In this document: one piece after another, positions 27,266-36,380 of the stretch
How the letters are laid out: the number at the start of each line of letters is the position of its first letter
Position numbering within the stretch: the first letter of the stretch is position 1
Source: Mycolicibacterium thermoresistibile
GTDB lineage: Bacteria > Actinomycetota > Actinomycetes > Mycobacteriales > Mycobacteriaceae
Direction of reading: 5' to 3'
NCBI RefSeq assembly: GCF_900187065.1
Contig: NZ_LT906483.1
Coordinates: 3,472,001 to 3,536,000 of the forward strand
Length of the DNA stretch: 64,000 bases
Program-made: the position numbers and the translations under genes
Notes under the pieces: generated by a model
Seen by the model: the letters and a program-made list of their open reading frames with translations, nothing else
What the model was told of the DNA's origin: nothing
The model's database searches: none

Positions 27266-27466
27266 ATGAGCGTCGAAATCCACGTCCGGGGCATGAGCTG
27301 CGGCCACTGCGTCTCCGCGATCACCTCCGCCGTCCGACCGTTGCCCGGTGTGGAGGGCGTCGAGGTCGACCTCGACGCCGGTGTCGTACGCGTCACCGGC
27401 ACCCCGGACGAAGGAGCCGTCACCGCCGCGATCGAGGACTGCGGCTACGACGTGCCGGGGGCATGA
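27266..27466 (+). CDS. copZ: Copper chaperone CopZ (heavy-metal-associated domain)
   Basis: A 66-aa single HMA domain with metal motif GMSCGHC (C12, C15) and the conserved [16 protein letters not shown] strand. It binds Cu(I) in the cytoplasm and passes it to the adjacent ATPase. It starts leaderless behind a CsoR/RicR-type operator and overlaps copA by ATGA, so the two are made together. Metal specificity for copper is inferred from operator and neighbour. Confidence 0.92.
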   Translation: MSVEIHVRGMSCGHCVSAITSAVRPLPGVEGVEVDLDAGVVRVTGTPDEGAVTAAIEDCGYDVPGA

Positions 27467-29718
27467 ACACCGGCGGAATGAACACCGTCACCCTCACGGT
27501 CGGCGGCATGACGTGCGCCTCGTGTGCGGCGCGGGTGGAGAAGCGACTCAACCGCATCGACGGGGTCGTCGCCACCGTCAACTTCGCCACCGAGCAGGCG
27601 ACGGTGCGGTATCCCGACCACGTCGACCCGGCGGATCTGATCGCGGCGATCGAGGCCACCGGGTACACCGCGAGCCTGCCCGCCCCTCAGCGCGACACCG
27701 GCGGCGCCCCGGCAGGAGCCGCAACCGGAGCCGCCGGGGACGACCACGATGCCGAGGCCGAACGCTGGCGGCGACGGCTGACCATCTCCGCGGCGCTGAG
27801 CATCCCGGTCGTGGTGCTGTCGATGATCCCGGCGCTGCAGTTCACCCACTGGCAGTGGCTGGCGCTCACGCTGACCTCACCGGTGGTGGTGTGGGGGGCG
27901 TGGCCGTTCCACCGCGCCGCGGTGGCCAACCTGCGGCACGGCACGGCCACCATGGACACGTTGATCTCCCTCGGCGTCACCGCCGCGTATCTGTGGTCGC
28001 TGTGGGCGTTGTTCTTCACCGCCGCCGGCATGCCCGGGATGACGATGACGTTCACCCTGCTCCCCGCGGACACCGGCGAACCGCACATCTACCTCGAGGT
28101 GGCCGCCGCGGTGACCACCTTCATCATCGCCGGACGCTACTTCGAGGCGCGCGCCAAACGGCAGTCCGGGGCCGCGCTGCGGGCCCTGCTCGACATGGGC
28201 GCCAATGACGTCGCCGTGCTGCGGGACGGCGCCGAAAAACGCGTCCCGATCGGGGAACTGCACGTCGGCGACGTCTTCGTGGTGCGTCCCGGCGAGAAGA
28301 TCGCCACCGACGGGGAGGTGGTCGCCGGGAACTCCGCCGTCGACGCGTCGATGCTCACCGGGGAGTCGGTGCCGGTGGAAGTGGGGCCGGGCGATCAGGT
28401 GGTCGGGGCGACGGTGAACGTCGGCGGGCACCTGCAGGTACGTGCCACCCGGGTCGGCGCCGACACCCAACTGGCGCAGATGGCGCGGCTGGTCACCGAG
28501 GCGCAGAGCGGCAAGGCCGAGGTCCAGCGGCTGGCCGACCGGGTGTCGGCGGTGTTTGTGCCGATCGTCATCGCGCTGTCGGCACTGACCCTGGCCGGAT
28601 GGCTGCTGCTGACCGACGCACCAGTCAGTGCGGCCTTCACCGCCGCCGTCGCGGTGCTGATCATCGCGTGCCCGTGCGCGCTGGGTCTGGCCACCCCGAC
28701 CGCCCTGCTGGTCGGCACCGGCCGCGGCGCCCAACTCGGCATCCTCATCAAGGGACCGCAGGTGCTGGAGTCCACCCGCCGCATCGACACCGTGGTGCTG
28801 GACAAGACCGGCACCGTGACGACCGGCCAGATGTCGGTCACCTCGGTACACGTCGCCGACGGACTCTCCGAGACCGAACTGCTGCGCTTGGCCGGCGCGG
28901 TCGAACACGCCTCGGAACATCCGATCGCCCGGGCGGTGGCCACCCACGCGGCCCAGACGGTGCCGCCGCTGCCGGAGGTGTCGGACTTCGAGAACCACGG
29001 CGGCAACGGAGTTTCCGGCCGGGTGGACGGGCACGACGTGCGGGTCGGCCGGTTGGCCTGGCTCGGCCTGTCCGCCGGGGACCGACTGCGCAACGCCGCC
29101 GCCCAGGCCGAGGCCGCCGGACACACCCCGGTGTGGGTCGCCGTCGACGGCCGCATCGCCGGTGTGATCGTGGTGTCCGACACCGTCAAGGACCATGCGG
29201 CCGAGGCGATCGCCGAACTGCGGGCACTGGGCGCCACACCGGTGCTGCTCACCGGGGACAACGACCGCGCCGCCCGCACGGTGGCGGCCCAGGTCGGCAT
29301 CGACGACGTGATCGCCGGCGTGCTGCCCGCCGAGAAGGTCGACCACATCAAACAACTGCAGGACCGCGGCCGGGTGGTCGCGATGATCGGTGACGGGGTC
29401 AACGACGCCGCCGCGCTGGCCCAGGCCGATCTGGGGCTGGCGATCGGCACCGGCACCGACGTGGCGATCGAGGCCTCCGACCTGACCCTGGTGACCGGTG
29501 ACCTGCGGGCCGCGCCGGACGCGATCCGGTTGGGGCGCGCCACCTTACGCACCATCAAGGGGAATCTGTTCTGGGCGTTCGCCTACAACGTCGCGGCGCT
29601 GCCGCTGGCCGCGGCCGGTCTGCTCAACCCGTTGATCGCGGGCGCGGCGATGGCGTTCAGCTCGGTGTTCGTGGTGAGCAACAGCCTGCGGCTGCGCCGC
29701 TTCACCCCCTCCCGCTGA
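27463..29718 (+). CDS. copA: Copper-exporting P1B-type ATPase CopA/CtpV-like
   Basis: A 751-aa inner-membrane pump. One N-terminal HMA domain (GMTCASC, C18 and C21) is followed by a short His/Asp linker, eight predicted membrane helices, the TGES actuator motif, membrane copper motif CPC (residues about 403-405), phosphorylation motif DKTGT (about 447-451), SEHPIA in the nucleotide domain, and [10 protein letters not shown]. All catalytic motifs are intact. An ATG five codons in is an alternative start. It exports Cu(I) under copper stress and is co-induced with copZ; equivalent mycobacterial pumps are CtpA, CtpB and CtpV. Confidence 0.93.
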   Translation: MNTGGMNTVTLTVGGMTCASCAARVEKRLNRIDGVVATVNFATEQATVRYPDHVDPADLIAAIEATGYTASLPAPQRDTGGAPAGAATGAAGDDHDAEAERWRRRLTISAALSIPVVVLSMIPALQFTHWQWLALTLTSPVVVWGAWPFHRAAVANLRHGTATMDTLISLGVTAAYLWSLWALFFTAAGMPGMTMTFTLLPADTGEPHIYLEVAAAVTTFIIAGRYFEARAKRQSGAALRALLDMGANDVAVLRDGAEKRVPIGELHVGDVFVVRPGEKIATDGEVVAGNSAVDASMLTGESVPVEVGPGDQVVGATVNVGGHLQVRATRVGADTQLAQMARLVTEAQSGKAEVQRLADRVSAVFVPIVIALSALTLAGWLLLTDAPVSAAFTAAVAVLIIACPCALGLATPTALLVGTGRGAQLGILIKGPQVLESTRRIDTVVLDKTGTVTTGQMSVTSVHVADGLSETELLRLAGAVEHASEHPIARAVATHAAQTVPPLPEVSDFENHGGNGVSGRVDGHDVRVGRLAWLGLSAGDRLRNAAAQAEAAGHTPVWVAVDGRIAGVIVVSDTVKDHAAEAIAELRALGATPVLLTGDNDRAARTVAAQVGIDDVIAGVLPAEKVDHIKQLQDRGRVVAMIGDGVNDAAALAQADLGLAIGTGTDVAIEASDLTLVTGDLRAAPDAIRLGRATLRTIKGNLFWAFAYNVAALPLAAAGLLNPLIAGAAMAFSSVFVVSNSLRLRRFTPSR

Positions 29719-29720
29719 TT

Positions 29721-29744
29721 GTCGCGATACGAGCGACCCCTTTT
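29721..29744 (+). terminator. Possible copA terminator
   Basis: GTCGC (29721-29725), a 7-nt loop and GCGAC (29733-29737) form a short stem followed by CCCTTTT, just after the copA stop. The stem is short, so this is a moderate call. Confidence 0.45.
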
Positions 29745-29817
29745 GCACGGGGCTGCGCGGCGTGTCGGCGGGCAGACACCTTCGTAAGTGGTTTTTGTCA
29801 AGGGGTTGGGGGGCTCT

Positions 29818-29962
29818 GCCCGGTCCTCGTCTCTACGTAGTCATCAAACGGGTTTGGTACCCAACTGCGTGCAACCGAGTTCGGTGAGGACGGGCGGGGC
29901 CTGCTCATGGTGTCTGGCGAGGTCACCAAGTGGTGCCTCAGGGGCGCTTGGAGCTTGGCCCC
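29818..29962 (-). ncRNA. Candidate IS110 bridge-RNA region
   Basis: GCCCGGTCCTC (29818-29828) pairs with GAGGACGGGC (29886-29895) with one bulge, enclosing about 57 nt that contain a smaller GGGT/ACCC hairpin. A second hairpin pairs 29941-29945 with 29958-29962. A stem enclosing unpaired loops next to an IS110 transposase is what bridge RNAs look like. Strand, ends and target/donor loops cannot be fixed without the element borders; IS1111-type elements place this RNA 3' of the recombinase, as here. Confidence 0.4.
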
Positions 29963-29987
29963 AACCGTGGTTATTCGAGTGGCTTGG

Positions 29988-31325
29988 TTAAGCGGCCACG
30001 GGCATCACCTGCGCGGCGGCGATGGCGCCATCCCAGCGCACCCGCTGGGTGACCACGACATGCAGCCAACGCAGCAACGCCGCAGCGATCGCTGCTCGGG
30101 CCTGGCCGTCGGTGAGCTTGTTGTCGTCGCGGGTCGTCAGATACCGGTAGCGAGCGAGCATCACCGGATTATGTTGAAGGGCACCCCATGTCGCGCGCCA
30201 GGCGGCCAGCCGCAGCCGGGGTCGGCCACGCCGGGAGATCCGCGCTCGGCCGTTGAAGGTGCCGCTGGCGTTGTCGCGTGGGCACAGCCCGGCATGTTTG
30301 ACCAGCGCGCGAGGGCTGTCAAAACGGGTGGGATCGCCGGTTTCGGCCAACATCGCCGCCGCTCCCACCGCCGAGACTCCGGGGATGCTGGTGACCAACT
30401 CGGTCAGCTCGAGTTCGTCGAGCACCTCAACCATGCGGGCTTCCACCTCGGCCAGCCGGATGCTGGCCGCGCGCCAATCAGAAAGCACCCAGCGGGCCCG
30501 CTCCAGTACACCGCGGCGTTGGACCATCACCCCGGCCGGGTCGACCAGCGCGACGAAGACCGCCTCGATGATGGCCCGACGCCGCCGCTGACCACCCCAA
30601 CGGCCCAGCTCGCGAACCACCGCGGCCTCAAACCGTGCCAGCCCACGTCCCTTGAGCCGTTCCGGGCGGCCGTCACAGCGGTCGAGCACCACCGCCACAG
30701 CCGCACACCAGTTGCTCGAACCGAAGGGATCCGCCGCCGCCTCCAGCACCCCCGGCCAGACGCACTCCAGCAGGTCGCGCAGCTGCTGCACACACGCAGT
30801 GGCCTCGGTGACCAGCCGCTCACGGCGCGCTCCCAGCTGGCGCAGCCGCGCCCACGTCTCCTCAGCACGCTCGGGGCGGTAACAATGCAGCTGGGCCACC
30901 AGCCGCGCGATCAACATCGCATCCTTGTCATCGCTTTTGTCACGGGTGTAGTCCTCAGCTTCACGTGCCCGACCCACCAACATCGGGTTCACACACATCA
31001 ACGTCATATCGCGTTGAGTGGCAAGCTGATTGAGCACCATCCAGCGATGCCCGGTCGGCTCACACCCCACCGTCACACCACAGAACCCATGCTTGTGCGC
31101 CACGCGCTGCGCCCACTCCAGCACAGGACCCAATTCCCACGCCCGAGCCTTCACCGTCTTGCGGGCCAGCACCTGCGAATCGTGATCACACACCACCACC
31201 GCCTGCTTCTTATCCGCCAGATCAATACCGACGATCACATGATCGGCCGGCACCAGCCGCCGCAGCTCGGCCAACTTGGCATTACGGCGCTTGTCACCAC
31301 GCGACAGACCACTACCCTTGGACAC
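29988..31325 (-). CDS. IS110-family transposase (DEDD recombinase)
   Basis: A 445-aa enzyme. The N-terminal RuvC-like domain has VIVGIDLADKK (D35), the CEPTGHRW glutamate, and DKSDDKDAMLIARL with the paired Asp residues. The C-terminal Transposase_20 domain has SIPGVSAVGAAAMLAETGD, HAGLCP and a basic GRARISRRGRPRLR segment. The GTG at 31325 was chosen because GGAGGAGGG lies 3-13 nt upstream; an ATG five codons earlier is inside that ribosome-binding site. The open frame is intact, so it is probably active. IS110 versus IS1111 subgroup is not resolved. Confidence 0.88.
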   Translation of the reverse strand: MSKGSGLSRGDKRRNAKLAELRRLVPADHVIVGIDLADKKQAVVVCDHDSQVLARKTVKARAWELGPVLEWAQRVAHKHGFCGVTVGCEPTGHRWMVLNQLATQRDMTLMCVNPMLVGRAREAEDYTRDKSDDKDAMLIARLVAQLHCYRPERAEETWARLRQLGARRERLVTEATACVQQLRDLLECVWPGVLEAAADPFGSSNWCAAVAVVLDRCDGRPERLKGRGLARFEAAVVRELGRWGGQRRRRAIIEAVFVALVDPAGVMVQRRGVLERARWVLSDWRAASIRLAEVEARMVEVLDELELTELVTSIPGVSAVGAAAMLAETGDPTRFDSPRALVKHAGLCPRDNASGTFNGRARISRRGRPRLRLAAWRATWGALQHNPVMLARYRYLTTRDDNKLTDGQARAAIAAALLRWLHVVVTQRVRWDGAIAAAQVMPVAA

Positions 31326-31383
31326 GACGCCCTCCTCCATGTCATTGGGACTCGAACCCGTCAACGACATCAGGAGGGCGTCG
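31325..31383 (-). promoter_or_regulatory. Hairpin burying the transposase ribosome-binding site
   Basis: CGACGCCCTCCT (31325-31336) is the exact reverse complement of 31372-31383; inner bases ATGTCATT and AACGACAT extend the stem. In the transposase mRNA the GGAGGAGGG site and the GTG lie in this stem, so translation from read-through transcripts would be blocked, a common way for IS elements to limit transposition. Confidence 0.7.
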
Positions 31384-31438
31384 CCACTTTCATCACCAAC
31401 ACGCCGCATAGCTCTCTTACTACGGTCGCTCGCCGGGG

Positions 31439-32554
31439 TCACTCCGCGCGGCGGGCGCGGTAGAGCTTGACCTCGCCCTTGATGCCCTTGAGCCGGCGGG
31501 ATCCGGCGAACGACCAGCGGAACCGCTCGTCGTCGCCGATCGCCTCCCGGGTGGCCTCGGCCACCAACACCGATCCGGGACGCGCCACCCCGGTCACCCG
31601 GCTGGCCAGATTGACCGGGCTGCCGTACCAGTCGCCGGCCCGGCTGACCGCCATCCCGGTGGCCATCCCGGCCCGCACCCGCGGGAAGTCCTGATCGGCG
31701 CCGGTGCCGTCGATCAACTCCAGCATCGCCGCCAACAGCTCCGCCGGATCGACGCTGACCAGCATCACCGCGTCCCCGATGGTCTTGATGAACCGAACCG
31801 GGGGTTCGGCCACCTCACGCGCCAGATCGGCCAACCGCGCGGCGAGCTGCTCGAGCTCCTCCGGCGGCACCGCCTCCCCCAACCGGGTGAACCCGACCAG
31901 GTCGGCGAACGCGATGCTGACCAGCCGGGCACCCGGCAGCGGGACCCCCTGGGCGCGTTCGGTGACGCTGACCGCTTCGGTCTCCATCGCGTGCCGCAGC
32001 TGCAGCAACAGCAGGTCCTGGATCATCGGGCCCAGCAGCGGTGCGAGCCGACGCACCAGCGCCTCGGCGTCCTGGGCGATCTGCAGTTCGGTCTTACCCG
32101 GCTGCAGCACCGCGGCCACCACCGTGGAGCGCATCAGCTCCGCCGCCTTGGCCAGGCCCTCGGACAGGACGGCGGCGATCTGCACCATCTGATCCGGATC
32201 GACCCCGGCCTCGATGAATCGCTGGGCGCGGGCGGCGGCCTCGGCGTCGGCACGCAGATGCACCACCGCATCCGGATCGTCGACGCGCGGCAGACCCAGC
32301 GCCCGCAGCATCCGCTGCAGCAGGCCCAGGTCCATCCCCGTGCTGCGGCTGATCTCGGCGGCCGAGACGTACCGGCTGTCGTCACCGATCAACCGGCGCG
32401 ACGCCAGCAACATCGGCGACACCGATTCGCGGATCTCCTCGATGGAGTAGCCGCGCTCGATCAGCCAGGCGATCAGCTCGGCGCGCTGCTCCCGCGCCTC
32501 ACCGGTCAGGTCGTCGAGCAGACCGGACGCTTCGATATCGACATCGTCAGCCAT
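31439..32554 (-). CDS. Class III adenylyl cyclase with N-terminal regulatory domain (Rv1264 type)
   Basis: A 371-aa cytosolic enzyme making cAMP from ATP. The N-terminal helical region (about 1-185) resembles the pH-sensing autoinhibitory domain of Rv1264 ([47 protein letters not shown]). The catalytic domain (about 195-370) has [12 protein letters not shown] with the metal aspartate, [13 protein letters not shown] with the second, and [16 protein letters not shown]. The start at 32554 is set by TACGTT 6 nt upstream. pH activation is inferred from the homologue. It lies next to the IS110 element but is intact. Confidence 0.93.
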   Translation of the reverse strand: MADDVDIEASGLLDDLTGEAREQRAELIAWLIERGYSIEEIRESVSPMLLASRRLIGDDSRYVSAAEISRSTGMDLGLLQRMLRALGLPRVDDPDAVVHLRADAEAAARAQRFIEAGVDPDQMVQIAAVLSEGLAKAAELMRSTVVAAVLQPGKTELQIAQDAEALVRRLAPLLGPMIQDLLLLQLRHAMETEAVSVTERAQGVPLPGARLVSIAFADLVGFTRLGEAVPPEELEQLAARLADLAREVAEPPVRFIKTIGDAVMLVSVDPAELLAAMLELIDGTGADQDFPRVRAGMATGMAVSRAGDWYGSPVNLASRVTGVARPGSVLVAEATREAIGDDERFRWSFAGSRRLKGIKGEVKLYRARRAE

Positions 32555-32560
32555 CGGCTC

Positions 32561-32566
32561 AACGTA
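32561..32566 (-). promoter_or_regulatory. Leaderless -10 element for the adenylyl cyclase
   Basis: TACGTT on the minus strand is followed by 6 nt and then the ATG. Confidence 0.5.
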
Positions 32567-32621
32567 TACCGTTGGTGAGCCACAGCGATGTGGTCCGTCC
32601 CGAAAGCCCGGAGGTCCGGCC

Positions 32622-33140
32622 CTGAGCGAACCGCTGATCCACAGTTTTGCGCCGATCGTCGGGGACCGGCCCCGGCTGCTGATCCTCGGCAATGTGCCCG
32701 GTGTGCAGTCGCTGAGGGCCCAGCGCTATTACGAGACCCCGCGAAACGCGTTCTGGCGCATCATCGGCGAGCTGCTGGGCTTCGAGCCGGACGCACCGTA
32801 CGACGTCCGGCTGGACGCGGTGCGCGCCCGGTCGGTGGCGGTGTGGGACGTGCTGCGGTGCTGCCGCCGCAAGGGCAGCCTGGATTCCGCTGTCGAGCGG
32901 GACAGCATGCAGCCCAACGATTTCGGCGCGTTCTTCGCCGAGCATCAGACGATCACCCGGGTGGTGTTCAACGGTGCGGCCGCCGAAGCCAACTTCATCC
33001 GGCTCGTCGGCGCCGATCCCGGCATCGAGTCCGATGTCGAGTTCGTGCGCGCCCCGTCGACCAGCCCGGCGCAGACCATGCGCTACGACGACAAGTTGCG
33101 GGCCTGGCGGTCGGCGCTGACGCCGGTCTGCCTCAGCTGA
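32622..33140 (+). CDS. DNA-deoxyinosine (hypoxanthine) glycosylase, uracil-DNA-glycosylase family 6
   Basis: A 172-aa repair enzyme expected to remove deaminated bases such as hypoxanthine from DNA. Family motifs: [12 protein letters not shown] (20-31), [13 protein letters not shown] (35-47, with the active-site Asn at 42), [14 protein letters not shown], and the C-terminal APSTSPAQ. The open frame upstream has no ATG, GTG or TTG giving a full-length protein; CTG at 32622 has GGAGG 7 nt before it and gives the expected length. Starting at the GTG 32694 would remove the first strand of the fold. Its 3' end overlaps the amidase stop by 8 bp. Confidence 0.8.
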   Translation: MSEPLIHSFAPIVGDRPRLLILGNVPGVQSLRAQRYYETPRNAFWRIIGELLGFEPDAPYDVRLDAVRARSVAVWDVLRCCRRKGSLDSAVERDSMQPNDFGAFFAEHQTITRVVFNGAAAEANFIRLVGADPGIESDVEFVRAPSTSPAQTMRYDDKLRAWRSALTPVCLS

Positions 33141-34539
33141 TCGGCGGGCGCATCGGGGCCCACGGCCGCACCGCCTCGATCTGGGCGGCCAGCGCCAGCA
33201 GGGTGGCCTCGTCGAACGGCCGGCCGACCAGCTGGACCGAGGTGGGGATGCCGTGCCGGTCGCGGCCAAACGGCACCACGGCCGCCGGTTGTCCGGTCAG
33301 ATTCCACATGGCCTGAAAGGGCACCCGCGCGGCGACCGCGGCCAGGGTGGAGACCGCGCCGCGGCGCTGGTAGGCCCCGATCCGCGACGGTCCGGTCGCG
33401 GTGCCCGGAGTGAGCACCACGTCGACGTCATCGAAGATCGACTGCACCCGCCGCACCAGAGCGGGCTGCCGCACCCGGATACCGGCCAGCCGACGATCCG
33501 AGACCAACCCGCCGATCCGGGCGAACGCCCGGGTCCGCCGTTCCAGCCGTTTCGGGTACGGCAGCATCTGCACATCGTCGTGGACGCCGCGGAAGTACCG
33601 CGGCAGCGCGTTCCCGAACACCGCGGCCGGCGGATAGTCCGGATCCCGCCGGATGACGTCGTGGCCGAGTTCACGCAGCAGCCGCTCCGCCGCGTCGACG
33701 GCCGCGCGCTGCGCCGGCCCCACCCGGGCCAGCAGCGGCGGCGGCACCTTGGTGCTCACCGCGATGCGCAGCCGCGCCGGTCGGCGGGCCGCCGCCGCGA
33801 CGAACCCGCCGGGCGGCGCGGGGGCGGTGGTCGTGACGTCCAGGAACACCGCCGCATCCTCGACGGTACGGGTGATCGGCCCGTTGACGCTCAGACCGCA
33901 CCACGCCTCGTCGTGCGGGGCCAACGGCACCCGGTCGCGCTGCGGTTTGATGCCGAAAAGCCCGTTCCAGGTGGCCGGGATGCGGATCGACCCCATCCCG
34001 TCGGAGCCTAGCGCCATGGCGGCCAGCCCGGCGGCCACCGCCGCCCCGCTGCCGCCGCTGCTGCCGCCCGGTGCGAAGTCCGGGTGCCACGGGTTGCGGG
34101 TCGCGCCGAACGTGACGGTTTCGGTGAACGGCCAGATCATCATCTCCGGCACCGTGGTCTTCCCGAGGATCACCGCGCCGGCCTCACGCAGCCGGCGCAC
34201 CACCTCGGCGTCCTGTTCGACGGCGGGTCCATGCGCGCTGGTGCCGTAGGTGGTGGTCTCCCCCGCGACGTCGACGTCGTCCTTGATCGCGATCGGCACG
34301 CCGAGCAGCGGTGCCCGCTCCCCCGCGTCCAGCCGCTGCTGCGCCGCGGCGGCCTCGCGACGGGCGGACTCGGCGCACACCACCCGGTAGCTGCGCAACT
34401 GCGGGTCCAGCCGCGCGATGCGCTCCAGATACCCGTCGAGCAGGGCCGGGGCGGTGAGCGTCCCGGCCGCCAGCAGGCGGGCCTGCTCCGCGGCGCCGAC
34501 GAAGGCGGTGTCCTCGAAATCGGTTGTGCTCGTGGTCAT
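33133..34539 (-). CDS. Amidase (amidase-signature family, AmiB2-like)
   Basis: A 468-aa hydrolase of amides. The Ser-cisSer-Lys triad is visible: K86 in GVPIAIKDDVD, cis-Ser in PGGSSGGSGAAVAAG (about 158-171), and nucleophile S184 in GSDGMGSIRIPA. The C-terminus carries NLTGQPAAVVPFG. The start at 34539 overlaps the AraC regulator stop (ATGA), so regulator and enzyme are co-transcribed. Comparable to Rv1263. The physiological substrate is unknown; nitrogen scavenging or amide detoxification are usual roles. Confidence 0.9.
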   Translation of the reverse strand: MTTSTTDFEDTAFVGAAEQARLLAAGTLTAPALLDGYLERIARLDPQLRSYRVVCAESARREAAAAQQRLDAGERAPLLGVPIAIKDDVDVAGETTTYGTSAHGPAVEQDAEVVRRLREAGAVILGKTTVPEMMIWPFTETVTFGATRNPWHPDFAPGGSSGGSGAAVAAGLAAMALGSDGMGSIRIPATWNGLFGIKPQRDRVPLAPHDEAWCGLSVNGPITRTVEDAAVFLDVTTTAPAPPGGFVAAAARRPARLRIAVSTKVPPPLLARVGPAQRAAVDAAERLLRELGHDVIRRDPDYPPAAVFGNALPRYFRGVHDDVQMLPYPKRLERRTRAFARIGGLVSDRRLAGIRVRQPALVRRVQSIFDDVDVVLTPGTATGPSRIGAYQRRGAVSTLAAVAARVPFQAMWNLTGQPAAVVPFGRDRHGIPTSVQLVGRPFDEATLLALAAQIEAVRPWAPMRPPIS

Positions 34540-35393
34540 GTCCTGCTCCGATAGCGGTCGGCGTATTGCGCCGGGGTGCACCCCAGCATGGCCCGGAAGT
34601 CGTTGATGAAATGCGGTTGGTCATACCAGCCCAACCGCACCGCCAGGTCGGCGAAGTCCACGTCGGGCGAACTCTCGATCTCCAGCGCGGCCTGCTGCAG
34701 CCGATACCGGCACAGCACCCACTTCACCGGCACCCCGACATACCGGCGAAAGATCCGCTGGGTGGTGCGCACACTCCACGGCGCGTGCTCCATCACCTGA
34801 TCGACCCGGTGCATCCGGTCGTCCTCGCGGATGCGGTCCAGCAGCCGGGTCAGCGCCACGTAGGTGGTGTCGGGCGCGCCGCGGTGACCGCCGATCACCG
34901 TGTCCAGTTGCTCCGCGACCGCGGTCAGCTCATCGGAAATGATTGTGCCGATGGATAATTCGCCGGATAATTCGTGTTCCGCCCGGACCACCCGGCCGGT
35001 GTAGGAGGCGGCGTCGCGGCCGAATCGGGCGGTGAAACCACCGGGTCTGAACCGGGCGCCCGCCACGGCGCCGCGCTCGTTCAACGTGATGCGGAACACC
35101 TGCGGAACGACCCCGTGGATCAGCGTGGCCGGAAGCGAAAACCCGTGCCGGACACCGTCTTCACCCCACTCGTGGGTCAGGTGCATGACCGGGAAGCTGA
35201 TCACGGTGCTCGGCTGGGGCGGCCGGTCGCGCAGATCCCAGCTCACCGCCCAGAAGTGCTCGACGAACGGCGCCGCCTCGGCCGACGGTTCCCAGCGGTA
35301 CAGGTCATAGACCGAGGCGTCGACCGCCCGGCCGACCACACCGCGGACCGGGGCGACCGGCGGTGACGCGTTTTTCCAAGCACCCACGGTCAC
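34536..35393 (-). CDS. AraC-family transcriptional regulator
   Basis: A 285-aa regulator starting GTG. The N-terminal half (RWEPSAEAAPFVEHFWAVSWDL, and GVVPQVFRITLNERGAVAGARFRPGGF) is the sensor domain found in many actinobacterial AraC proteins; the C-terminal two helix-turn-helix units include WSVRTTQRIFRRYVGVPVKWV and the signature WYDQPHFINDFRAMLGCTPAQY. It directly precedes, and overlaps, the amidase gene, which it may activate. Confidence 0.9.
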   Translation of the reverse strand: MTVGAWKNASPPVAPVRGVVGRAVDASVYDLYRWEPSAEAAPFVEHFWAVSWDLRDRPPQPSTVISFPVMHLTHEWGEDGVRHGFSLPATLIHGVVPQVFRITLNERGAVAGARFRPGGFTARFGRDAASYTGRVVRAEHELSGELSIGTIISDELTAVAEQLDTVIGGHRGAPDTTYVALTRLLDRIREDDRMHRVDQVMEHAPWSVRTTQRIFRRYVGVPVKWVLCRYRLQQAALEIESSPDVDFADLAVRLGWYDQPHFINDFRAMLGCTPAQYADRYRSRT

Positions 35394-35413
35394 CAGGCTA
35401 CGAAACTGGCGCC

Positions 35414-35887
35414 ATGAGCAACCCCATTCCCGAGGGCTACACGAGCCTCACCCCGTTCCTGTGTGTCAACGACGCCGCGGCCGCCATCGATTTCTACGTC
35501 GAGGTGTTCGGCTCCACCCTCGTGGAGCGCACCGACACCCCCGACGGCGGGGTCGCGCACGCGGAGCTGGACTTCGGCGCCGGGCGGTTGCAGCTGGGTG
35601 ACCCGAACCGGGCGTATCAGATCGCCGCACCCGACCCGACCGCCCCGGCGACGCATTCGATCGCCCTGTACTGCAGCGATGTCGACGCCGTGGTGGCACG
35701 GGCGGCCGCAGCCGGCGCCACCGTCCGGGAGCCGGCGCAGACGTTCGTCACCGGGGACCGGTTCGCGTCGATCGTGGACCCGTTCGGGCAGCGCTGGTCG
35801 GTGATGACCCGCGTCGAGGAGGTCACACCGGAGGAACGGGACCGGCGGCTGGCCGAGTGGATCGCGCAGACCGCCGCACAGAACTAA
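35414..35887 (+). CDS. VOC-family (glyoxalase/PhnB-like) protein
   Basis: A 157-aa vicinal-oxygen-chelate protein. Two beta-alpha-beta-beta-beta modules are visible: FLCVNDAAAAIDFYVEVFGSTLVER (about 13-37) and SIALYCSDVDAVVARAAAAGATV (about 79-101), ending DPFGQRWSVMTRVEEVTPEE, the usual PhnB-type C-terminus. The enzyme or binding role is unknown; members include dioxygenases, resistance proteins and antitoxin-like binders. It is divergent from the AraC gene and 31 bp ahead of the HIT gene. Confidence 0.88.
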   Translation: MSNPIPEGYTSLTPFLCVNDAAAAIDFYVEVFGSTLVERTDTPDGGVAHAELDFGAGRLQLGDPNRAYQIAAPDPTAPATHSIALYCSDVDAVVARAAAAGATVREPAQTFVTGDRFASIVDPFGQRWSVMTRVEEVTPEERDRRLAEWIAQTAAQN

Positions 35888-35906
35888 AAGCGGTCCGACC
35901 GGCCGC

Positions 35907-35912
35907 TAACGT
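35907..35912 (+). promoter_or_regulatory. Leaderless -10 element for the HIT gene
   Basis: TAACGT lies 6 nt upstream of the ATG at 35919. Confidence 0.5.
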
Positions 35913-35918
35913 GGCGGT

Positions 35919-36359
35919 ATGTCTTGTGTGTTCTGCGCCATCGTCGCCGGTGACGCCCCGGCCATCCGCGTCTACGAAGACGACGACTACCTCGCCATTC
36001 TGGACATCCGGCCGTTCACCCGCGGGCACACGCTGGTGATCCCCAAGCGGCACACCATCGACCTGACCGACACCCCGCCGGAGACCGTGGCCGGCATGGT
36101 GACCCTCGGGCAGCGCATCGCCCGCGCGGCGCGCCGGTCCGGACTGCACGCCGACGGCAACAACCTGGCGATCAACGATGGCAAGGCCGCCTTCCAGACG
36201 GTGTTCCACATCCATCTGCATGTGGTCCCGCGCCGCAACGGCGACAAGTTGTCGTTCGCCAAGGGCATGGTGTTGCGCCGCGATCCGGACCGGGAGGAGT
36301 CCGCTCGGCTGTTGCGGGAAGCGTTGGCGCAGTTGGACACCACCCCGTCGGCGGAGTGA
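35919..36359 (+). CDS. HIT-family nucleotide hydrolase/transferase
   Basis: A 146-aa protein with zinc-type CVFC at residues 3-6 and the histidine triad FHIHLHVVPR near 97-106. HIT proteins hydrolyse AMP-linked nucleotides (AMP-lysine, ApnA) in the cytoplasm. It equals Rv1262c by family and position. A leaderless promoter precedes it. The exact substrate is unknown. Confidence 0.93.
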   Translation: MSCVFCAIVAGDAPAIRVYEDDDYLAILDIRPFTRGHTLVIPKRHTIDLTDTPPETVAGMVTLGQRIARAARRSGLHADGNNLAINDGKAAFQTVFHIHLHVVPRRNGDKLSFAKGMVLRRDPDREESARLLREALAQLDTTPSAE

Positions 36360-36380
36360 GCGGATCCCCGCAGAACCGCT

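Larger units (their letters stand above)
29745..31438 (-). mobile_element. IS110-family insertion element (outer borders not fixed)
   Basis: A complete-looking IS110-type transposase with a non-coding segment on each side occupies the space between the convergent copA and adenylyl cyclase genes. IS110 elements usually lack terminal inverted repeats, so the exact ends cannot be read; the coordinates given are the outer limits set by the neighbouring genes. The longer non-coding part (about 240 bp) is 3' of the transposase, the shorter (about 110 bp) is 5'. The 3' side folds strongly and is the candidate bridge-RNA region. Confidence 0.75.

Noticed and set aside
31345-31370. tRNA-like T-arm (GGGTTCGAGTCCC on the minus strand) near the IS110 start
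   Set aside because: No acceptor, D or anticodon arms can be folded around it; it is the loop of the transposase hairpin.
32588-33316. Alternative plus-strand frame starting ATG 32588 at the glycosylase locus
   Set aside because: Its product is Arg/Ala-rich without domains, and the overlapping frame carries all the glycosylase motifs.
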